A stretch of 45,903 nt of DNA from Actinomycetota bacterium (GCA_002716485.1 PBBE01000020.1:1-45903), one strand, 5' to 3'. Numbered from the stretch's first letter, positions 1-8,070 are shown. Notes: generated by a model not told the origin, from the sequence alone. A program made the numbers and translations.

Positions 1-161
1 CGTGTGGTTTATATTTTTCTTGTCTTGATGAATGATTGTGGATGATCTGTGTTTAATGAATAAATAAAAAGAGACTCTTGATAGCTTAAGAATTTTATTT
101 GATGGATCAAATGCTACCGGATTAAATGCAATCCAGGTCTCCTTTTGGTAATTTTGAATAT

Positions 162-2294
162 TTATTTTTTTTCTTGATCGAATTGTTCCTGAATAGCTGC
201 GAAATCATAGTTGAATTTTTTTACTTTAACATGGGGGTTAATTTCAAAGCGATCTGGTGATTTTGGTTTTTTTAGGCCATTAGCGGGCTTGTGAGTTTGA
301 AATCCGGGGAAATTTGTTATGCAGGTTGTATAGTATTCATATCTTAAAAGGTCTTTACCAAAACTATCTAATATATTTTTTTGACGATGGGCATAAACTA
401 CAAACCGCTTGAATAAATGATGTGGTATTATTTCGTTGTTTTTTTCTTTGTTTGTATTTACAAATTTGTTTAGAATAAGAAAAAATGATTTAGTTCTTAA
501 ATTAGCGGATAAAGGAAATCCAGACTTTATACTGTTATGTACTTGATCTTTGTCGCTATATGGCGGAGGATCTATTGGATTGAATTTACATATGTTGGTG
601 TTGGTTAACTGATTAGTACGTTGCATATGTTCTTTAAGTAAATCGATTTTTTTAGCTTTATGTGTGCAGTAAAGCATATAACAGTTCTCTACCCAAATCT
701 TGGACAATGGATTAAGCATCCAATTTTCGTCTAAATTTATTTTTTGTTCATAGTTAAAATAAAGTTTTTTTATCATTTTGTTTTCTATATTAGTAATTAC
801 GTTAGGGAATCCAGTTTTTTTTCGGGTATAAAATGTCTCGTCTAAGCTTGGTGCGTTCTTCATTAAGAGGTCTTTTATCCAGCATTTTTGGGTATTGTTG
901 ATCACATGTGAAAGAATTTCTTTTTTGGGTATTTTATGAGCTAAACTTATATCTAAATAGGGGACTCTAACTTCTATTCCATGGGCCATAGAAAAATGGT
1001 CGAATGGGGTTAAATGACTTTGAAGCAAGGCCTCTTTACCCATTAGTGAAAATAATACAGAGATTGCTTGTTGAGATGTATTTATATCTTTTGCTAAAGA
1101 CCAAAATTTTTGTGCTAAAGTTGTATTGCTACCGCTCAAAATAAGCTTTTCTTTAATCCTGTTAATATATTCAAAAGACTTCCTGAATATTGGGTATCCA
1201 CCTAAAATTTCATCTGCACCTTCTCCGCACAATACAACTTTCATTTCAGGAAATAACTCGTGGATTTTTTTGAAAGCCAGATAAATGTGTGATCCGGGAT
1301 GACTTCCGGGGCGATGGTAACAAATATCGGAAATATTTTCTATGACCTCATCCGTTTCAATATGTATTTGGTGGAATTGATAGTGGGCAATTTTTGCAAC
1401 TTTTTTAGCCCATTTATAATCTGGTGATTCTTTGCTTCCTACAAAAAAACAAACTATATTTTTGATTTTAAGTTTTCGTGCCAATATCGCTATTAAACTA
1501 GAATCAACTCCTCCAGATAGTAGTAGCCCTATAGTTGTGGCGTCAGAATGCATACATTGTTTCAGAATCGATTGAGATAATCGCTTTTCAAAAGTTTTCG
1601 ACTCTTTAATGGTCGAAAGACCTTCAATTATTTTTTTAACATCAAAACCCATCATTTTTATTTCCATCGATTCAAATGCGTAAGTCATCACTGTTGATGC
1701 AGGTAGCTCATGTATGCTTGGTAAAATTGTATCGTGTGAATCACTAAATTTGAATGCAAAATTATTTAGAAAATAAGCGTGGTTAAGTGTTTTTATTGGC
1801 TTGATTTTCATTTGTACTAATGACTTGATATCCGATGCAAATGCAAATCCTTCTTTAAACTTCATATAAAATAATGGCTTTATTCCCATTGGATCTCGTG
1901 CTAATACGAATTGATTGTTGTCTAAATCAATAATTGCAATTGCATACATGCCATCTATATATTGTGTGAATGCTGTTCCCCACTTATTGTATGCCGCTAA
2001 AATTACTGTTTGTTCCGAAACGGCTTTTTCTCCTAATTCGAGCTTATTCTGTAGTGCCTTGTAGTTCCATATTTCACCATTGAGAATGACCATTTTTTTG
2101 GAATTTACATTTGGTTTAATCGTCATCTGTCTGTTGACGATAGCCAAACGGGTAGTCCCAAAGGCAGCATAACCATATTTCGTTGTTTTTTGAATATGAA
2201 ACTGTTCATCTGGACCTCTATGTTTTAGGCCATCAACAACATTCTGAAGTGAATGATTCTTTTCTGCATTAAATATACCTACAATGCCACACAT
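162..2294 (-). CDS. Asparagine synthetase B-like glutamine amidotransferase with C-terminal extension
   Basis: This is a 710-aa class II glutamine amidotransferase fused to an ATP-dependent synthetase domain. In this family glutamine-derived ammonia amidates a carboxylate activated by ATP. The catalytic Cys2 (MCGIVGIF), R50 and the LNGE motif (71-74) mark the glutaminase domain. The PPi-loop SGGVDSS (260-266) marks the synthetase domain. The protein exceeds usual AsnB (about 550-630 aa) because of roughly 130 extra C-terminal residues that I do not recognise. The gene is divergent from the RiPP-like operon and shares a 149-bp intergenic region with it. It has no Shine-Dalgarno, and a -10-like box lies only about 7 bp upstream of ATG. 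It may amidate the peptide or a sugar. It could also be ordinary AsnB or belong to a surface-polysaccharide locus off the left edge. The plus strand here lacks the G excess seen under other minus-strand genes. Confidence 0.85.
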   Translation of the reverse strand: MCGIVGIFNAEKNHSLQNVVDGLKHRGPDEQFHIQKTTKYGYAAFGTTRLAIVNRQMTIKPNVNSKKMVILNGEIWNYKALQNKLELGEKAVSEQTVILAAYNKWGTAFTQYIDGMYAIAIIDLDNNQFVLARDPMGIKPLFYMKFKEGFAFASDIKSLVQMKIKPIKTLNHAYFLNNFAFKFSDSHDTILPSIHELPASTVMTYAFESMEIKMMGFDVKKIIEGLSTIKESKTFEKRLSQSILKQCMHSDATTIGLLLSGGVDSSLIAILARKLKIKNIVCFFVGSKESPDYKWAKKVAKIAHYQFHQIHIETDEVIENISDICYHRPGSHPGSHIYLAFKKIHELFPEMKVVLCGEGADEILGGYPIFRKSFEYINRIKEKLILSGSNTTLAQKFWSLAKDINTSQQAISVLFSLMGKEALLQSHLTPFDHFSMAHGIEVRVPYLDISLAHKIPKKEILSHVINNTQKCWIKDLLMKNAPSLDETFYTRKKTGFPNVITNIENKMIKKLYFNYEQKINLDENWMLNPLSKIWVENCYMLYCTHKAKKIDLLKEHMQRTNQLTNTNICKFNPIDPPPYSDKDQVHNSIKSGFPLSANLRTKSFFLILNKFVNTNKEKNNEIIPHHLFKRFVVYAHRQKNILDSFGKDLLRYEYYTTCITNFPGFQTHKPANGLKKPKSPDRFEINPHVKVKKFNYDFAAIQEQFDQEKK

Positions 2295-2301
2295 GATATT
2301 A

Positions 2302-2331
2302 ATTAAAAGGTAAATAATAATAGCTTGTCAA
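2302..2331 (-). promoter_or_regulatory. Promoter of the AsnB-like gene, probably leaderless
   Basis: Read on the minus strand, a perfect -35 box TTGACA (2326-2331) is followed after 18 bp by TTTAAT (2302-2307, 5 of 6 matches to TATAAT). Initiation about 7 bp further on would fall at or next to the ATG at 2294. With no Shine-Dalgarno present, the transcript is probably leaderless. Called by eye from consensus only. Confidence 0.45.
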
Positions 2332-2370
2332 TTTTATCTGGACAATGGGTTTAGTTTTATTTCCTGTTTA

Positions 2371-2400
2371 TTGACAAATTTGATAAGGTTGTGATAAAAA
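2371..2400 (+). promoter_or_regulatory. Promoter of the RiPP-like operon
   Basis: A perfect -35 box TTGACA (2371-2376) is followed after 18 bp by TAAAAA (2395-2400). It lies 43 bp upstream of the peptide gene. A strong ribosome binding site AGGAGG (2433-2438) precedes the ATG at 2444, as expected for an abundantly made precursor. The divergent AsnB-like promoter lies about 40 bp away, so one regulator could control both. Confidence 0.5.
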
Positions 2401-2443
2401 TTACTTGTTACTTTAATTGGTTTAATAAAAAAAGGAGGAAAAA

Positions 2444-2776
2444 ATGAGTGTACAACCTATTCCAGGAAATCTAGGATTTTCTATACAAAAGAATTCACGG
2501 CCTGGTAAAGAGCAAGATACATCTAAAGCAGGAAAAAAAGCAGATACGGAAGCGGCTAAGAAAGAGACGCCGTCTTTGGTGCGTGAGTTGCCTGAGTTCG
2601 AAATCACTTCTGTGAAAGTAACTTTGCCATATGATGGCGGAGAGCAAGCAGAGGGTTGTAAAGATGGCGCTTGTAGAGCTTGTGCGTGTAATGCAGGGAC
2701 AGAGTTATCAAATGAGGCTCAACCCGGAGACGCTTCTTTTGTAAGACACAATTGGAATGAAATAGATCGTCACTAG
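2444..2776 (+). CDS. Putative Cys-rich RiPP precursor peptide
   Basis: A 110-aa hydrophilic, Lys/Glu-rich protein without an N-terminal signal peptide or membrane segment. Residues 1-70 would be a leader. A compact cluster of four cysteines follows, C72, C77, C80 and C82 (GCKDGACRACAC), spaced C-x4-C-x2-C-x-C. A polar tail ends in NWNEIDRH. The strong AGGAGG site and first place in an operon with an MNIO oxidase and its partner point to a ribosomal peptide substrate. Known MNIO enzymes oxidise Cys (to oxazolone/thioamide or thiooxazole) or act on C-terminal residues. Most bufferin precursors have a signal peptide, which this lacks. The stop codon overlaps the next GTG start by one base (TAGTG). 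I recognise no named family, and the precursor role is inferred from context. Confidence 0.7.
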   Translation: MSVQPIPGNLGFSIQKNSRPGKEQDTSKAGKKADTEAAKKETPSLVRELPEFEITSVKVTLPYDGGEQAEGCKDGACRACACNAGTELSNEAQPGDASFVRHNWNEIDRH

Positions 2777-3603
2777 TGGGTGAATTGACCTGGCGGACAA
2801 GTCTGTTTTTAGGAAGGTTTTATGTCTCGGATGTATTCCGAGACTTGACCTATGCTAATCCAGATTTGGCTTATTCATACTTCAATTTAAATTCCCAAGA
2901 AGTGGAATACCTCTCTGATTTTATTTCTAAAAACAAGGGTGAACTTGAAACTTTTGCGGATTCTTTAATTAAAAAACGTCAATCGACGATGAAAAAGTTT
3001 CCGATCACTTTACGCCTTTTGGGCGAAGAAAAGTTGTTTGTTTTTTTTAAGTTGTATTGCGGCATGTTTCCTCAGGATCACTTTCTTGAGAATACACTCG
3101 ATGATGCGGTTTCATTCGGGAAATATTGTGAACATATTTTTTCTCATTATCCAAATATTCATCCTGTCTTTTCTGAGTTGATTCGGTATGAAAGACGGAT
3201 GCTGAAGGAACCCGCTCATGGTTGTTTTGGAGAGGACGTTGATTCTGACCAGTTTGCTTGTTTGTTTGAGTCACCTGAAGACTATAGACTTAGACCACAA
3301 TATAGATGGGTGGATAGTTTTGACTATAACCTTCTTCCTTTAATTAAATTTGGAAAATATCCAGAGAGTATAAATCCTACATTTTTGCTTTTAGATTCAA
3401 GTGGGACGCTTAATATGCTTACCAGAGATATGTTTGATCTTATATTTAACCTTGTTAATGCAACGAGTTATTATAATTCGAAGCAGTTGATTTTAAATCA
3501 GTTTGGATTGCAGGAAACTCAATTAAGAAAGCAGGTAGAGAGTTTGATTGAAAAAAAATATTTAAAAGTGATATCGAAGAGAGCTGTTACCGCCAATGTT
3601 TGA
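2776..3603 (+). CDS. MNIO partner protein (MbnC/BufC/HvfC-like), C-terminal winged-helix-like domain
   Basis: A 275-aa soluble protein, GTG start overlapping the precursor stop as TAGTG. The N-terminal part (about residues 15-110) is helical, with an ELETFADSLIKKRQ stretch and later FPITLRLLGEEK. This resembles the N-terminal domains of proteins encoded beside DUF692 enzymes (HvfC/BufC/MbnC type), which bind the precursor leader and present it to the oxidase. The last 70 or so residues (LNMLTRDMFDLIFNLV to LIEKKYLKVIS) look like a winged-helix or PqqD-like fold, and a similar pattern ends the glycosyltransferase. The gene lies directly upstream of the MNIO gene and overlaps it by 8 bp, so translation is probably coupled. 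The family call rests on context and weak resemblance. A separate precursor-recognition role is inference. Confidence 0.6.
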   Translation: MGELTWRTSLFLGRFYVSDVFRDLTYANPDLAYSYFNLNSQEVEYLSDFISKNKGELETFADSLIKKRQSTMKKFPITLRLLGEEKLFVFFKLYCGMFPQDHFLENTLDDAVSFGKYCEHIFSHYPNIHPVFSELIRYERRMLKEPAHGCFGEDVDSDQFACLFESPEDYRLRPQYRWVDSFDYNLLPLIKFGKYPESINPTFLLLDSSGTLNMLTRDMFDLIFNLVNATSYYNSKQLILNQFGLQETQLRKQVESLIEKKYLKVISKRAVTANV

Positions 3604-4432
3604 ATCAATTCGATTTATGGGATCTGGTTTAGGGTATCGGAAAGAACTTTTTGAAGGGTCTGTATGTCTTAAAGATAAGGTGGACTGTGTAGAAATAGTG
3701 TCTGAGCATTATTTAAAGGAAACCGATCGAAATGAAAAGGCGTTGGAGATGCTTACGGACAACTATAACGTTTTACTTCATGGACTTGGGTTGTCGTTGG
3801 GGTCACCGATTATAGATAAAGTATATTTAATGAATATAAAACGGTTGGTTCTTCAGACAAAAGTCCCTTATTATACGGATCATTTGTCTATTACCAGAAG
3901 TGCGGGGTTTACTTACGGTCATTTGTCTCCGATATTGTATACTCGGTCGTCACTTGAAAGCTGTATTGAAAATGTTAATCGTATACAGGATGTTCTTGGC
4001 ATCCCACTAGCATTAGAAAATATTACATATGGATTTGATATTACAGATAGCCAGATCTCTCATGGTGACTTTCTTTCTGAATTGGTAGAAAGAACCGGTT
4101 GTGGGTTGCTTTTAGATTTGACCAATGTGTTTATTAATTCGCATAATCATTCCTTTAATCCTGAAGACTATTTAGATGCCTTTCCATTAAGCCATGTGAT
4201 TCATATCCATACCTCTGGTGGGCATCGTGATAATAATGGCGGTTATATTGACTCTCATTCTTATTCTGTGCCTCAAGAAGTATGGTCACTGTTAGAGTAT
4301 GTATTACCGAAAACATCGGTAAAAAGTGTTATTTTGGAACGTGATGGAAGATACGATGAGTCTGGTGACTCTGTTATTGAAGACGTTGCAATCTCTAGAT
4401 CTTATTTAGATAAACTGAAAGTACCAGCCTAA
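3596..4432 (+). CDS. DUF692/MNIO multinuclear non-heme iron oxidase (MbnB/TglH/BufB-like)
   Basis: A 278-aa TIM-barrel protein of the usual DUF692 length. Family motifs appear in order: GLGYR (11-15), HGLGLSLGS (62-70), TDHLS (94-98), LEN (140-142), LDLTN (173-177), HIHTSGGH (203-210), IDSHS (218-222) and LERDGR (247-252). These supply the His, Asp and Glu residues that bind two or three iron ions in MbnB and TglH, so the site looks intact. Family members perform oxygen-dependent four-electron oxidations of Cys, or cleavage or rearrangement at Cys or C-terminal residues of ribosomal peptides, together with a partner protein. Overlap with the partner gene and one base of spacing to the glycosyltransferase indicate one transcript. 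The likely substrate is the Cys cluster of the peptide at 2444. The exact chemistry cannot be read from sequence. Confidence 0.88.
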   Translation: MFESIRFMGSGLGYRKELFEGSVCLKDKVDCVEIVSEHYLKETDRNEKALEMLTDNYNVLLHGLGLSLGSPIIDKVYLMNIKRLVLQTKVPYYTDHLSITRSAGFTYGHLSPILYTRSSLESCIENVNRIQDVLGIPLALENITYGFDITDSQISHGDFLSELVERTGCGLLLDLTNVFINSHNHSFNPEDYLDAFPLSHVIHIHTSGGHRDNNGGYIDSHSYSVPQEVWSLLEYVLPKTSVKSVILERDGRYDESGDSVIEDVAISRSYLDKLKVPA

Positions 4433-4433
4433 T

Positions 4434-6392
4434 ATGAAGATTTGTCTCGTCCAAAAATATCCACCTATTCAGGGAGGGATTAGTAGAGATGCCTATATCC
4501 AAAGTTTGGTATTACTCAAAGCCGGACATGAGGTGTTTGTCGTTACCAATTCTCTGGAAGTTGAACAAAACTATAGGTGTTTTGATACCTCATACTATCA
4601 AGATATTGGATTAGATCCAAAGTTAGATGGGGGGAATAAATTAAAGGTGTTTTCGACAGAAACGAGAAAAGGACATTTTGTTATTCCGAAGGTAAATCCA
4701 TCGGTTACAAAATTAACATCTTTGGCTACTTATGTTGTTGAAAAATATAATTGTGATTTGATAGTAGGCTTTTATTTTGAACCTTACGGAATGGCCGCCT
4801 ATATTACGAGTACATATACGGGGGTTCCTTTTGGGATTATGCATGGGGGTAGAGATATTGGCCAATTATTAGCTTCCCCAGACCTTTATTTATCTTATAA
4901 AAAATTACTTGAAAGGGCGGCCTTTATTATTGGTACTACTACTATTTGGGGAAAATTGAACTTTATGGGCATTGATATCAAAAAATTATTTTATCATAAG
5001 ACTGCTGATTATTTTTCCCCTTTTTTTTCCAATACAAAACCGCCTATGGACCTTAATGAATATCGACAAATTATTTTGAACCATTTCCCTAATGAGTTTG
5101 TTCCGGAATTGTATAAAGGGCTATCAAAGAAAGAAATAAAAAGAAACATACCGATTATCGGTATGTATTCAAAATCTGGGAAATTTAAAGGAATTGAGTA
5201 TATTTTGACCGCTTTATCCCTTCTAAAAAAATCTGGAAAAGCATTTTACTTTGTGGCTGTTTTTCAGGGGGAAGAGGACGAGTTGAATGCTATTCTAAGC
5301 AAAGTAACCGAACTGAATTTGCATCATTGTGTCTGGATATTTCCATTTATGCCGTATTGGCATATTGGACATTTTATTCGATCTTGTACGGCAGTGTGCT
5401 TTTTGGAAAAAAACTTTGGGATTACATTTCATATGCCAAAAATTCAAGATGAAGTATTGGCCTCTTCTAAGTGTTTAATTATGTCAGATGAAATTGCACG
5501 CAAGCAGCGATATCGGCATGAAATTAAATCCGGAGAGAATTGTTTTGTTGTAAACCCTCAAGATGTAACTGATTTAGCAAATATTTTAGAAGAAGTCATC
5601 ACAGATCAACAAAAGGTAAATCAAATTGCTAAAAATGGGTACCAGTCACTTTATTTGCCTTTTGCAATAAAAGAAGACGTGGTTGTGGATCGGGTGAATA
5701 ATATGTATTCAGATATTTTTCAATATTTAAAACTTTCAGATGAAGATCAATTATATCTTAAACTTAAAAAAGAAATTCAAGTCACATATGCGTCTCTATT
5801 TAGGTTTGATCCATCTTGTAATCTTAATACTGTCTCGGCGTTTTGTCGGCACATTGATACGGATCAAACTTTTTATCAGCTGCTTATGGCGTATGGAGAT
5901 TATATCCTAAAAGAATCTCAACATGGTGATCAGACTTTGGCGTATCTAGATGAGGTAATACGATATTGTCAATTTAAGATTCGGTCAAAATATAACAAAG
6001 TTGATCCACGATTTAATCCAGTAAATCATATTAAATTGATTAGAGCACCGATTACATTAGATTCTCCAATTTCGATTTTACCTGACATTTTAATTGAAGA
6101 TTTTAAAATAGATATACCAAGACTTTTTCAAAATGATTCAGAATCGCCAGCCATTCAAGAAGGGGTTTATAGCTATATATTTCAATCTGCAGGTAACTAT
6201 CATCCCATTCAAAAAGAGCTTTATATTTCTACAATGGTTAGAGACGTCCTTGATTTGTGTTCAATGAATGTAACTCCACAATATATTTTAGATAATTTTT
6301 CAAAAGATAAAAACGTGGCGCTATCAGAAAAAATGCTTATGGAATTATTGAGAGATTTGCAAAAAGAATTAGTTATTAGTGTCGCTACTTAA
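4434..6392 (+). CDS. GT4-type glycosyltransferase with C-terminal extension
   Basis: A 652-aa protein. Residues 1 to about 420 form a GT-B glycosyltransferase. The N-terminal MKICLVQKYPPIQGGISRD has the glycine-rich acceptor-side loop of GT4 enzymes, PIIGMYSKSGKFKG starts the nucleotide-sugar half, and GENCFVVNPQD is the usual late motif. The remaining roughly 230 residues are not part of a standard GT4. Their end (STMVRDVLDLCSMNVTP to ELLRDLQKELVIS) resembles the winged-helix-like end of the partner protein. No signal peptide or membrane segment is evident, so it acts in the cytosol. One base separates it from the MNIO gene, which suggests that the peptide is glycosylated, perhaps on Cys, Ser or Thr. 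A role in envelope polysaccharide synthesis is the alternative. The gene is very AT-rich; for example, 5581-5640 has 17 G+C in 60 bases. Confidence 0.75.
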   Translation: MKICLVQKYPPIQGGISRDAYIQSLVLLKAGHEVFVVTNSLEVEQNYRCFDTSYYQDIGLDPKLDGGNKLKVFSTETRKGHFVIPKVNPSVTKLTSLATYVVEKYNCDLIVGFYFEPYGMAAYITSTYTGVPFGIMHGGRDIGQLLASPDLYLSYKKLLERAAFIIGTTTIWGKLNFMGIDIKKLFYHKTADYFSPFFSNTKPPMDLNEYRQIILNHFPNEFVPELYKGLSKKEIKRNIPIIGMYSKSGKFKGIEYILTALSLLKKSGKAFYFVAVFQGEEDELNAILSKVTELNLHHCVWIFPFMPYWHIGHFIRSCTAVCFLEKNFGITFHMPKIQDEVLASSKCLIMSDEIARKQRYRHEIKSGENCFVVNPQDVTDLANILEEVITDQQKVNQIAKNGYQSLYLPFAIKEDVVVDRVNNMYSDIFQYLKLSDEDQLYLKLKKEIQVTYASLFRFDPSCNLNTVSAFCRHIDTDQTFYQLLMAYGDYILKESQHGDQTLAYLDEVIRYCQFKIRSKYNKVDPRFNPVNHIKLIRAPITLDSPISILPDILIEDFKIDIPRLFQNDSESPAIQEGVYSYIFQSAGNYHPIQKELYISTMVRDVLDLCSMNVTPQYILDNFSKDKNVALSEKMLMELLRDLQKELVISVAT

Positions 6393-6466
6393 TTGCATCT
6401 TACTTATGAGCCTTGTTGCCTGTTCATTGTTTGTTTTTTAAATTTGGCGCTAATGATGGGTTAAAA

Positions 6467-6599
6467 TCATTGGGATTCATCAAGAACGCTGAATAAAAGC
6501 GCCTGTTGGTTGGGGGTAAATATCAAGGGGTCGTTATTGATATCGGTATGTTTAATGATAGGCTCATTAAATTTAAAATCGATACCCTCTCGTCTTGTT
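6467..6599 (-). other. Open 43-codon stretch without a start, possible gene remnant
   Basis: On the minus strand a frame stays open for 43 codons between two stops and reads like protein (REGIDFKFNEPIIKHTDINN, then PNQQALLFSVLDESQ). It has no usable start codon. It may be the decayed tail of a lost gene beside the acquired region, or chance. The rest of 6393-6610 holds only the palindrome at 6551-6571. Confidence 0.2.
6551..6579 (+). promoter_or_regulatory. Perfect palindrome overlapping a putative promoter of the zinc island
   Basis: TTTAATGA (6551-6558) and TCATTAAA (6564-6571) form a perfect 8-bp inverted repeat around TAGGC. A -10-like box TAAAAT (6574-6579, 5 of 6) follows directly, so a bound protein would cover the -35 region. 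Placement ahead of a zinc-type uptake island suggests a Zur-like repressor site. The motif is not a textbook Zur box, so the regulator is inferred. Confidence 0.35.
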
Positions 6600-6625
6600 T
6601 ATTGTGTTGATTGGGGGGGGGATGG

Positions 6626-6949
6626 GTGTTAGAATTAGGGGCTGGAGTTGATGTTTTTTTGTTTCAGTTTCGGTTGATAAAATTTTTGTTGGTGCTGGGG
6701 CTTCTTTTGGGGCTGTTGCTGCCTATGTTGCATCTTCATCCTCTTGAAGAGATTGCTGATGAGGATATTGATCATTCTTGTGTGCTTTGTTTGAATCAAG
6801 GGCCCGTTTTTATTGAACAACCATCCCTTGCTCATTTAGGTGTGCCTCTACCTTTGGTTAGGGGGGCTGTGGAGGGAGCTTTAGCTGGTCTTTATTTGGA
6901 TTCTTTTTGCTCAGATTACTTGTCTCGGGGACCGCCCCTGATTGTTTGA
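6626..6949 (+). CDS. Small membrane-anchored His/Cys protein (DUF2946-like)
   Basis: About 107 aa. A hydrophobic segment (LIKFLLVLGLLLGLLLPML) is followed by HLHPLEE, then DHSCVLCLNQG, and the protein ends in SRGPPLIV. A membrane anchor, a His motif, a CxxC and a C-terminal RGPP are typical of DUF2946-like proteins found beside metal uptake genes and thought to bind metal in the periplasm. The start is uncertain: TTG at 6611, GTG at 6626 and TTG at 6674 are all in frame. I chose GTG 6626 because a run of nine G (6613-6621) lies just before it and could act as a weak ribosome binding site. It lies 47 bp upstream of the porin gene, probably in the same unit. The family assignment is from pattern only. 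Confidence 0.6.
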   Translation: MLELGAGVDVFLFQFRLIKFLLVLGLLLGLLLPMLHLHPLEEIADEDIDHSCVLCLNQGPVFIEQPSLAHLGVPLPLVRGAVEGALAGLYLDSFCSDYLSRGPPLIV

Positions 6950-6996
6950 GTTGGATTTATTTTTTATTTGAACTGTAATTTAAAGGAGATTTTATT

Positions 6997-8070
6997 ATGA
7001 ATAAATTTTTGTTAATGGGCTTGACGGCCTTGATGTTGACTCAGTCAGCTGTCTTTGCACAAACGTCTAAAGAAGTGACCGATTTACCGGATATTTCAGT
7101 GATTGGGAATATGATTGGGACTCAATCGGATGGAAAAAATGACTTTTCAGTGAAAGAAATTGAATTGTCTTTTCAACACTATCTTTACCCGTCTCTTAAA
7201 GCCGATGTCTTTATGGCCCTTCATAAAGAAGATTCTGGTCAACGGAACTTTGAGCTTGAAGAAGCGTATGTGACGGCGTTGGATCTTTATGGGCTTTTGA
7301 ACCCTAACTCTTCTCGGAACTTAGGGCTAGGATTAGCGTTGGGTCAGAAACGAGTGAATATTGGTAAAGTGAACCCTTTACATCCGGAACAATGGCGTTT
7401 TGTGGACCGGCCTTTGGCTATTCAGCAGTTCTTAGGCGGTGCCGAAGGGCTTTCTGCTGAAGGGGGACACTTGAACTATCTATTACCATTGCCTATCTTT
7501 TCTCAAGTTGAATTGGGGTATTGGACCGTTCAAGCTCATGCTGAAGAGGCTGGTGCTGAAGAGGCCCATGGGGTTGAATTTGAAAATAAACTTCTGAATG
7601 GACGATTATGGAATAGCCTTGCGCTTTCTCAATCTCAAGAATTAGAGTTGGGTCTAAATTATCTGTTAGGCAATGCATCTTCATCTTCTACTGATGATCA
7701 ACAGACCGTTATGGGGCTTGATCTGACGTATTCAAAAGAATTTGCCATGGATCGATACCTTAAGCTTCAAGCTGAATTCTATCAAGCGAAATATGGTGAA
7801 GAAGGAGAGTCGCCTGAGGAGCAACAAGGTGGATTTTTGTCAGGGGTTTATCAATTTAGCCCTAAATTTCAGGCCGGTGTTCGTTATGGGACCCTTTCTA
7901 AACATGGTGATGAAGGCAATGTTAAAAATCAAGTTGCCCTTATGGCCACTCGTCAATTAAGTGAAACGTCCAAGTTTAGATTGCAATATAATAGCGGTGA
8001 TAATGTCACGTCTGCTGTTTATGCGCAATTTATTTTTGGAATGGGTCCACACTCGCATGTCCTTCAATAA
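6997..8070 (+). CDS. Outer-membrane porin of a zinc-type uptake island
   Basis: A 357-aa beta-barrel protein. A clear signal peptide ends at VFAQ (about residue 22). Alternating beta strands follow, with many aromatic and polar residues, and the C-terminus is FIFGMGPHSHVLQ. That ending, with GMGPH and a His, is typical of the TonB-independent outer-membrane proteins encoded next to ZnuA-like proteins, which are believed to pass zinc or another divalent metal. It has a strong site AAAGGAGA before ATG and overlaps the ZnuA-like gene by 14 bp. Acidic and His-containing loops (AHAEEAGAEEAHG) could attract metal ions. Substrate zinc is inferred from neighbours; manganese is possible. Confidence 0.65.
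   Translation: MNKFLLMGLTALMLTQSAVFAQTSKEVTDLPDISVIGNMIGTQSDGKNDFSVKEIELSFQHYLYPSLKADVFMALHKEDSGQRNFELEEAYVTALDLYGLLNPNSSRNLGLGLALGQKRVNIGKVNPLHPEQWRFVDRPLAIQQFLGGAEGLSAEGGHLNYLLPLPIFSQVELGYWTVQAHAEEAGAEEAHGVEFENKLLNGRLWNSLALSQSQELELGLNYLLGNASSSSTDDQQTVMGLDLTYSKEFAMDRYLKLQAEFYQAKYGEEGESPEEQQGGFLSGVYQFSPKFQAGVRYGTLSKHGDEGNVKNQVALMATRQLSETSKFRLQYNSGDNVTSAVYAQFIFGMGPHSHVLQ

Noticed and set aside
3047-3274. 75-aa minus-strand ORF inside the partner gene
   Set aside because: It lies fully within a better supported plus-strand gene and reads as low-complexity sequence.
3596-4432. AP endonuclease or xylose isomerase-like TIM barrel
   Set aside because: The order of motifs and the HIHTSGGH and LERDGR pattern fit DUF692/MNIO better.
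6635-6835. 66-aa minus-strand ORF rich in Gln and Lys
   Set aside because: It is the complement of the DUF2946-like gene and has no ribosome binding site.
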